Source of the DNA: Trichosporon coremiiforme
Lineage: Eukaryota > Basidiomycota > Tremellomycetes > Trichosporonales > Trichosporonaceae
Direction of reading: 5' to 3'
DNA length: 11,670 nt
Assembly (NCBI GenBank): GCA_039545355.1
Contig: BCJJ01000128.1
Span: 1 to 11,670, forward strand
Both the position numbers and the translations under genes were made by a program. Under the pieces are notes generated by a model that made no database searches, was not told the DNA's origin, and saw nothing but the letters and a program-made list of their open reading frames with translations. Of the stretch, positions 1 through 8,200 are shown one piece after another. Position 1 is the stretch's first letter. Each line of letters begins with the position of its first letter.

Positions 1-225
1 TCAGGAGGGCGGGGGCGACTCTTGGTTGAGGAAGAGGGAGAGAGATGAAGAGGAAAGGGTGAGCCGGGTCTTGGGATGAACAGATAACAAGACTAGCGAC
101 GGCGAGGAGATGGGGAGGTGGAAAGAGGGCTTGAGAAAGCGTTGAGTTTACTTTGAGGAGGTGTCAGCGAGTGACGACGGCTGCGGCTTTGACGGCCTGG
201 AGGTAGGCTCGACGGTGGTCGCCAT
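1..225 (-). promoter_or_regulatory. Possible leader of a divergent gene running off the left edge
   Basis: Read on the minus strand, 1-150 is pyrimidine-rich and includes CCCCATCTCC, like the FAS leader. No ATG occurs on the minus strand between 222 and 1. The only ATG nearby (225-223) opens a 25-codon Ser/Thr/Pro-rich frame ending in TAA at 150-148. It could be a small upstream ORF, or a first exon if a GTAAAC donor at 151 is used; I cannot decide. Three of its 25 codons are TCA, a codon absent from FAS exon 3, so it does not look like a highly expressed CDS. Confidence 0.3.
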
Positions 226-1328
226 CGGTCGGATTCTCTACTGGCTGCTGAAGCTATGGGGCAGAGATAACCCAACCCCACCCCACACTGGGCCACGCGA
301 GGAAGGTTCCGTGCCCGTGATAATGGGGCAAAAGTGCCGAGTGGACCCTGAAGTCCGCCCTGCACCTGTCAAAAGCCCTGGGATGCAAATCTATCGTGTT
401 TCGCACTTAATCGCTGGGCGCTGGGCGGGCGGCGGGCGGTGACCTGCGTGCGCGTCGTCCGCGCCGCCCAGCCAAAAGGGCCATCCCCCTCAGGCACGTC
501 GCGTACCTGTCGGTCTCGTCTCGCCCCCACCCCTCCACATCTCTCTGATTTTTTTTCCAGCAGGTGCTGTCCGTTGCGCCGAAGCGCCGCCGACAGCCGC
601 TGCAACTTCCCTTTTCGACCAGGCGATACTGGCGGGTGAACCTCGCCTGTCTCGTTGACTCGCTGGCCAGCTGGGCTCTGTCTCTCGGGTGCGGGGTGCC
701 TGAGTTTCTGGGCTGTGAACCCCAGTTGCTGAAAAGCGCTGTGCTGGGCTGGGCCGGGCTGCGCTGGCTGGGAACATGCCTTCCATCACCTGATGCCTGA
801 TTCGCATCATCACATCGCATCTCGCGCACTGCTCCCGATCCGTTGCCATGCCGCAGTACCGCGAGTTTTTTGGCTTCGCTCCAAGGGAGTCAAGGGACTG
901 CCGTCCACGGCGCGAGCTCAGCAGGGCGTTTAAGACCTACGTAGCACATGCGAGAACCAGACTGGGCCATGCCCATAGAGGTGGCAAATGCCTGGTGGAG
1001 CATGCATGCATTGTGAACAAGTCACGAGTGACGGCAAGGCAGGGGAAGTGCGTCGGTGGCTGCATTGGCTGGATAGGGTCAACACCGTAGCGATGCATCG
1101 CCGTCTGGGGGGGTGTAGGTTGGAATGTGAGATCATGATCACTGCGAATTTGTATTTAATGAGATTGTGCCTTTGCCGGGCGAGGTGCGCGATCTGCATA
1201 TCTGCGCGGATTGAAATGACTGTATTGGGTAAGAAGGGGGTGAAATTTGGGTGAGGGGATTAGCTGATAGCAAATTGCTTCTGCCAGAAAAGCGGAGCTC
1301 TCGGGTCAACCCACTATGAAACCCCAAA

Positions 1329-1340
1329 GATAAAATTATC
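1329..1340. promoter_or_regulatory. Paired GATA-factor-like sites (GATAAAATTATC)
   Basis: AGATAA on the plus strand faces TTATCA (AGATAA-type core on the minus strand) with a two-base centre. It lies in an A/T-rich pocket within otherwise GC-rich DNA, roughly midway between FAS and the left edge. Fungal GATA factors bind HGATAR cores; use here is inferred. Confidence 0.25.
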
Positions 1341-1641
1341 AAACAGCGATAGGCCATCGGTCCAGCGGCCACCGCTCGGCGCTCGCCATGCCCACCGGTC
1401 ACCTACGTGTTTCGTGCACCATCCGTCGACACACTTGCGTACTGCTTCAGTCATGCGTGCCGACCATGCCGCAAGTGCCGTGCCAAGACAGGAAGTCGGA
1501 TCGGGGTTAAAGCCGTGCACTGTGTGCATCTGTTCTGAGATGTGCGCCCAGATGGATCGTTAACATCGGGGCGAGAGGCGTGCAATGGCAGCGGATGCGA
1601 TGAAAGGGAAGGGACGGACCTGAAAAGTTGGGATGCCGACC

Positions 1642-1677
1642 CGCACCGACGCACTGACGCACCGACCGATCCGTCGG
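1642..1677. repeat. Short tandem CGCACYGA x3 followed by an imperfect palindrome
   Basis: CGCACCGA, CGCACTGA and CGCACCGA follow one another without gaps at 1642-1665. Overlapping their end, 1662-1677 is a 16-bp palindrome with only one mismatched base pair. Confidence 0.5.
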
Positions 1678-1744
1678 CACAGGCATCTGCAGGCTGAAGG
1701 GTAGACGCGGGCGGTTCCCACCGCTCAAACGTTGGGGTTGGGCA

Positions 1745-1756
1745 GGCCACGTGGCC
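1745..1756. promoter_or_regulatory. CACGTG E-box inside a 12-bp perfect palindrome
   Basis: GGCCACGTGGCC is self-complementary over 12 bp and contains the CACGTG core bound by bHLH factors as a class. It lies about 525 bp upstream of the FAS start. Whether it serves FAS is inference. Confidence 0.35.
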
Positions 1757-1882
1757 AGTTGAGTCCGCCTATCTCTGGACCCTGTCGCCCTGCCCCCCCT
1801 GATTTCGCCCTGCGGCCCTGTACCCCACACTCCCCACCACCAGAAATCGCGACCGCTGCGAACCGCTGGGGACAGGAGAAAT

Positions 1883-1887
1883 CCAAT
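1883..1887 (+). promoter_or_regulatory. CCAAT box
   Basis: CCAAT inside ATCCAATCC, about 395 bp upstream of the FAS start. This is a short motif with a real chance of being random. Confidence 0.25.
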
Positions 1888-1983
1888 CCAAAGCCCCCGA
1901 GTCCCAGTTGGGGCAACCAACCGTCCACCACCACCATAGTACACCACCGCACGACGGCTCTCGCTCTGCCCTCACCCCCGTCA

Positions 1984-1993
1984 ATCACCCCGC
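1984..1993 (+). promoter_or_regulatory. SRE-like site (ATCACCCCGC)
   Basis: The site differs by one base from the classical sterol regulatory element ATCACCCCAC and lies about 290 bp upstream of the FAS start, just before the CT-rich leader. FAS genes are sterol/lipid-responsive SREBP targets in animals; the fungal case is inference. Confidence 0.3.
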
Positions 1994-2006
1994 CCTCGCT
2001 ACCCAA

Positions 2007-2280
2007 AAGTCATAGCCTGCAACCCTCGTCTCCCTCTTTCTCCATCTCCCTTTATCTTTAGACCAAGGGTGGTATCTCTTTGCCATCTCCCCTCTATCTC
2101 TCTTCCCCATCTCCCATCCTCTTACCCCTCCTCCTCTCCCTCTCCTCTCGACCAAACGAAGCAAGCGCGACACTCTCTAGATTTCCGTCGTCACCGCGCT
2201 CTCTAACCTCTAGCTCCCTCCCCCCCCCCTCCTTCTTCTTATCCACAAGTTTGGGACTGCCGCAAGTCCAACCGCCCAGC
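2007..2280 (+). promoter_or_regulatory. Pyrimidine-rich 5' leader / core promoter region of FAS
   Basis: The plus strand is dominated by C and T, with three copies of CCATCTCCC (2042-2050, 2083-2091, 2107-2115) and a run of ten C at 2220-2229. No ATG occurs here, so the FAS start is unambiguous for any transcript starting in this stretch. CT-rich tracts around the transcription start are common in basidiomycete genes. The exact start site cannot be read from the sequence. The frame is open upstream to about 2080, but only through TTG and low-complexity Ser/Pro/Leu codons, which I read as leader. Confidence 0.6.
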
Positions 2281-5200
2281 ATGGCGTCCCTCTTCAGCGG
2301 TCCCCCTCCCACCCGCCCTCTCGTTCTGCACTCGCCTGCAGCTCGCGTCCACATCCTCGTCCCCGCCTCGCCCCTTTCCGCCTGGGTCGCCTCTGAGGTG
2401 GCCGCACAGGAGTTCCACGACTCTCGCATCGCCGACGACGATGTTCCCGCCCCCGTCGACGAGGACGACGAGGATGCCGTGGCCGCCGAGCCCACCAACG
2501 AGCCCCAGGTCAAGCTCCTCGCTCGTTTCCTCTCATTCGTTGCCGACAAGATCGCTTCTGAGCCTTCCGATGAGCTCGTTCAGGTCCTCCTTGCGACCTA
2601 CGAGCGCTTTAACGAGCTCTTCCTGAGCTCCGAGAACGTTCTTTCGCTCGTTCAGGACTACCAGCCTGAGGTTCGCGCCGAGGTCCTGACTGCCTATTTC
2701 AAGGCTTTCGCGGCCCTTCGCAAGGCTCTCGGCGACTCTGCCGTCAAGATTGCCCACCCCGCTGCCCTCCTCGAGGCTGCCAAGAAGGGTGAGGCCGAGC
2801 TCTACGCCCTCTTCGGTGGACAGGGCGTCAACGAGGTGAGTCACAGCAGGTTTCGTGATTTTTGGGGTTGTCGGCTAATTTGTGCAGACCTACTTCGACG
2901 AGCTCCAGTCGCTCTTCAACGTCTATCGGCCCTTCGTCGAGGAGTACCTCGAGAAGCTCACCGAGCAGGTCCTCGTCCCGCTCGCCCAGAAGGCCGACGC
3001 CGACGGGTTCCCCTACTACTCGCAGGGTCTTGACCTTATCGGCTGGCTCCGCGGCACTGCTGCCCGCCCCACCACCGAGTATCTCGCCTCGATCCCCCTG
3101 TCGCTGCCTCTGATCGGCACTACCCAGCTTACTCAGTACTGGATCGCGGCCAAGGTGGCTGACGTTACTCCCGGAGAGCTTCGTTCGCTCTTCGGCGGTG
3201 CCACGGGCCACTCGCAGGGTCTCGTCTCGGCCATTGCCGTCGCTGCCTCCGACTCGTGGCAGTCGCTCGAGGACAACATTGCCAAGGCCGTCCGCCTTCT
3301 GTTCTTCATCGGCCTCCGTGGTCAGGAGGCCTTCCCTGTCGTTGCCATTGAGCCTGAGATCATTGCCGACACCACTGCCAACAGCGAGGGCACCCCCACC
3401 CCCATGCTCGCCGTTAACGGCTTGAGCCGCAAGGCCCTTGAGGGCCACATCGAGAAGGTCAACGCCTTCCTTCCCGAGAACGCCAAGGTCGGCATCTCGC
3501 TCTTCAACGCCGCGACCATGTTCATTGTTACTGGTCCTCCCAAGTCGCTCTACGGTCTCGCTACCGCCCTCCGCAAGGTCATGGCCCCGGCCGGTCTTGA
3601 CCAGGGACGTATCCCTTTCTCGAAGCGCAAGGCTGTTTTCAACATCCGCTTCCTGCCCATCAACGTCCCCTACCACTCGGACTACCTCCAGGGCGCTACT
3701 CAGCGTCTCCTGCAGAACGACTTCTCTGACGACTGGTCCGCCTCGGAGCTCGCGATCCCCGTTTACAACACCGAGGACGGTGAGTCATTCCTGGGTGCAC
3801 CACCCACTTTTCGAAATTTAACCGAGATTGCTTCCGCTAACGTTATCTCAGGCTCTGACATGCGCAAGACCGCCGGCTCGATTGCCGAGAGCGCTCTTGA
3901 CCAGATCTTCACCAAGCACATCCACTGGGCCAAGGCTTGCAACTTCCCGTCGACCGCTACCCACGCCGTCGACTTCGGCCCCGGAGGCAACTCCGGTGTC
4001 GGATTCCTCGTCTCCCGTGTCACTGAGGGCCGCGGCGTTCGCACAATCGTTATTGGCGAGAAGGGCGCTGCCGCTGCCGAGTTCTACGACGCCAACAAGG
4101 TCCGCTCGGAGCCTGCTTGGCAGCGCGAGTACCACCCCCGTCTCGTTAAGACTCTTGACGGCAAGATCAACATTGACACCCCCTTCTCGCGTCTGCTCGG
4201 CAAGCCCCCTATCATGGTCCCGGGTATGACTCCCACCACTGTTGGTGCCAACCTTGTTTCGGCCACTCTCAACGCTGGCTACCACATCGAGCTTGCTGGT
4301 GGCGGTCACTTCGCCCCCTTCATCCTCCGTGCCAAGGTTGACGAGCTTATGCGCCGCAACAAGCCCGGACTCGGTATCACGGTGAACGCGCTGTACATCA
4401 ACCAGCCCCAGTTCACCTTCCAGTACCCCCTCCTCCAGGAGATGCGCCGCGAGGGCCTCCCCATCGAGGGCTTCTGTATCGCTGCTGGTATCCCCAGCTC
4501 GGACAAGGCTACCGAGATCATCACCAACATCAAGAACGCCGGCCTGAAGCACATCGCCTTCAAGCCCGGATCCACTGAGGGTATCCGTCAGGTCGTCAAC
4601 ATTGCTCGCGCCAACCCCGACTTCCCCATCATCCTTCAGTGGACTGGTGGTCGTGCCGGTGGTCACCACTCGGCTGAGGACTTCCACCAGCCTATCATCT
4701 CCACCTACTCGTCGATTCGCAAGTGCCCCAACATCTCGCTCATTGCTGGATCCGGTTTCGGTGGTGCCGAGGACGTCTGGCCCTACATCTGTGGTGACTG
4801 GTCCACCAAGTTCGGCCTGCAGCCCATGCCCTTCGACGGTGTCCTCTATGGTTCGCGTGTCATGGTCGCCAAGGAGGCCGACACCGCGCCCCAGGTCAAG
4901 AAGCTCATCGTCGAGGCCCCTGGTGTCGACGACTCCGAGTGGGAGGGCACCTACGACAAGCCTACTGGTGGTATCCTCACCGTCCGCTCCGAGCTCGGTG
5001 AGCCCATCCACAAGATTGCTACTCGTGGTGTCAAGCTCTGGCGCGAATTTGATGACACTGTCTTCAACCTGCCCCGTAACAAGCGTAAGGCTTGGCTCGA
5101 GAGCAAGAAGGACTATGTTATTGAGCGCCTCAACGCCGACTTCAACAAGCCCTGGTTCCCCATGAAGGAGGGTGGTGTTGCCGTTGACGACCTCGCCAAG

Positions 5201-8200
5201 ATGACCTACGAGGAGGTCACCCGCCGCATGATCCAGCTCATGTACGTTGAGTCTGACAAGCGCTGGGTCGACATCTCGCTCCGTAACCTCACTGGTGACT
5301 GGCTCCGCCGTGTCGAGGAGCGCTTCGCTGGAGTTGACGGTGTCCGCACCAAGGAGTCCCTCCTCCAGAGCTTCTCTGCCCTTGACGATCCCATCCCCAC
5401 TGTTGACTCGTTCTTCAAGCACTACACCAAGGGTAAGGAGCAGCTCATCGGTGCCGAGGACAAAGCCTACTTCCTCAGCATTGCTGGCCGCCCCTTCCAG
5501 AAGCCCGTCCCCTTCATCCCTGTCTTCGACGACAACTTCGAGTTCTGGTTCAAGAAGGACTCGCTCTGGGTTGCCGAGGACATCGAGGCCGTCTTCGACA
5601 AGGACGCCCAGCGTGTCTGTATCCTCCAGGGTCCCATGGCCGTCAAGCACTCCAAGGTCGTTGACGAGCCCATTGCCGACCTCCTCGGCAACATTGAGGG
5701 TCTCCTGACCAAGTACATCCTCGAGCGTTACTACGACAACGACGAGTCCAAGGTCCCCACCCTTGACTACATCGGTGCTCGCCCCAGCAAGCCCCACTCC
5801 ATGTACGCCAAGGAGTCCGTTGACGGCGGTGTCCGCACCCTCTCCCTCACCGACAAGCTCCCCGGCGTTGAGGACTGGCTCCAGCGCATTGCTGGCCCCA
5901 AGCTCTCGTGGCTCCGCGCTGCCCTCACCACCCCCAACGTCGTCCAGGGCAAGAAGTACGCGACCAACCCCTTCCGTCGCATCTTCGCTCCCCGCAAGAA
6001 CCAGACCGTTCGCATCACCCCCGCTCAGGGTGAGCCCCAGAAGGTCGAGGTCTTCGGTGCTATCCGCTCCGCCGGCAACTCGCCCAAGGACTTCAAGGCC
6101 GTCGAGCTCTCGTTCGACCCTAAGGCCCGCGTCATCACGATGCAGCTCAACGAGGAGCGCCTCGGCTCGTCGGTGCCCCTTACCTTCACTTTCGAGTATA
6201 AGCCCGAGCAGGGCTACGCTCCCATCCACGAGGTCATGGAGGGCCGCAACAAGGCCATCAAGGACTTCTACTGGCGTCTCTGGTTCGGTGACAATGAGAA
6301 GCTCCCCAGCCTCCCGCTTGACAACACCTTCACCTGTGGTGCCACCACTGTCGACCCCGCCACCATCCAGCGCTTCTGTGACGTTGTCGGCAACCAGGGT
6401 GAGAAGTTCAAGGCTGCTCGCAACAACGAGATTCTTGCTCCCATGGACTACGCCATTGTCCTTGGCTGGCAGTCTATCATGAAGACCATCTTCCCCGAGG
6501 CCATCGACGGCGACTTGATCAACCTTGTCCACCTCTCGAACGGCTTCCGCTTCATCGAGGGTGTCGCGCCCCTCAAGGCCGGCGACGTCTGCACCACCGA
6601 GGCTCGCGTCACCTCTGTCACCAACTCTGACAGCGGGAAGACTGTCAAGGTCAAGGGCTACGTTCTCCGTGATGGCGAGGCCGTCATCGAGGTCAACTCT
6701 GCCTTCCTCTACCGTGGCAAGTTCACCGACTACGAGAACACCTTCGAGACCATCGAGGAGCCCGACTACGTCGTCAACCTCGACAAGCCTACCTCGGCCG
6801 GTGTTCTCCAGTCCAAGCCCTGGTTCGAGTGGGACGACGACTCGGTTCCTCTTGACATTGGCACCGAGCTCACCTTCAAGGTCAAGACCAAGCTTACCTT
6901 CAAGGACAAGTCGACGTACCAGGCCGTCAAGGTCACTGGCGCTGCCTTCATCCGCAGCCAGACCAAGCAGCTCGTCCAGGTCGCCACCGTCGACTACGAG
7001 GCTCACAACTCCAAGGGTAACCCCGTTGTCGAGTACCTCAAGCGTCACGGCAAGGCCGTCGGTCTTCCCGTTGCCCTCGAGTCGGGTGGCTACTCGCTCA
7101 TCACCGACCCCGCCACCGCGACCTACCGCACCCCGGCCTCGAACGAGAACTACTCCAAGATCTCGGGTGACTTCAATCCCATCCACATCAACCCGTACTT
7201 CTCGGACTTTGCCAACCTCCCTGGCACCATCACCCACGGCATGTGGTCTTCGGCCGCTACCCGCAAGTATGTTGAGTCTGTCGCTGCGGACAACCACCCC
7301 GAGCGCGTTCTCTCGTACGACGTCAACTTTGTCGGCATGGTTCTCCCTGGCGACGAGATCAACGTCAAGCTTACCCACACCGCTATGCGTGACGGTAAGA
7401 AGGTGGTCAAGGTCGAGGCCTTCAACCAGGACGGCCAGAAGGTCATCGACGGTCAGACCGAGGTCCTCCAGCCCCCTACCACCTATGTCTTCACTGGACA
7501 GGGTTCGCAAGAGGTTGGCATGGGTATGGAGCTCTACAACAGCTCGGACGTCGCTCGCGCCGTCTGGGACGCTGCCGACGCTCATCTTACCTCCACCTAT
7601 GGCTTCTCCATCATTGACATTGTCAAGAACAACCCCAAGGAGCTCACCATCCACTTTGGTGGTGTCAAGGGCCAGGCTATCCGCCAGCGCTACATGGAGC
7701 TCACCTATGACTCGATCGACGAGAACGGCCAGGTCAAGACTCAGCCGCTCTTCGGCGACATCGACCTCTACACCACGAGCTACACCTTCTCGCACCCCCA
7801 GGGTCTTCTGTTTGCTACTCAGTACACTCAGATCGCCCTTGTCGTTACCGAGAAGGCCGCGTTCGACGACATGAAGGCCAAGGGTCTCATCGACCAGAAC
7901 GCTCCCTTCGCCGGTCACTCGCTCGGAGAGTACTCTGCTCTCGCCTCGATCGCCGACGTTCTCCCGATCTCGGCCCTGTCCGACGTCGTGTTCTTCCGTG
8001 GTATCACCATGCAGCGCGCTGTCAAGCGTGACGCTGAGGGCAAGTCTCAGTATGCCATGATGGCCGTCAACCCCTCGCGTGTTGGAAAGTCGTTCTCTGA
8101 GCCGGCTCTCCGTGAGATCGTTGACCAGATCTCGAAGCAGAAGGAGGTTCTGCTCCAGATCGTCAACCTCAACGTCGCCGACCAGCAGTACGTCACTGCC

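Larger units (their letters stand above)
226..2006. other. Gene-free upstream region
   Basis: About 1.8 kb with only short ORFs of arbitrary composition in all frames and no RNA-gene signature that I can recognise (no tRNA B-box). It holds the GATA palindrome, the CACGTG palindrome, a CCAAT box, an SRE-like site, three 10-bp palindromes between 1000 and 1140, and an 8-bp triplicate at 1642-1665. I read it as the FAS upstream regulatory region, probably shared with a leftward gene. Confidence 0.55.

Noticed and set aside
848..1090. 80-codon ORF starting at ATG in the upstream region
   Set aside because: Mixed codon use unlike FAS, Cys/Arg/His-rich arbitrary composition, no recognisable family and no supporting splice or promoter signals.
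1507..2006. Overlapping minus-strand ORFs up to 146 codons
   Set aside because: Gly/Trp/Arg-rich translations reflect the complement of C-rich promoter DNA; several frames are open at once and none looks like a protein domain.
2080..2280. In-frame N-terminal extension of FAS of 67 codons
   Set aside because: It starts at TTG, is pyrimidine-driven low complexity, and homology to Fas1 begins right after the ATG at 2281, which has a strong context.
6525..7874. 449-codon plus-strand frame inside FAS, rich in Ser, Arg, Thr and Pro
   Set aside because: Shifted-frame shadow of the C-biased FAS coding sequence; it overlaps the dehydratase and MPT coding region.
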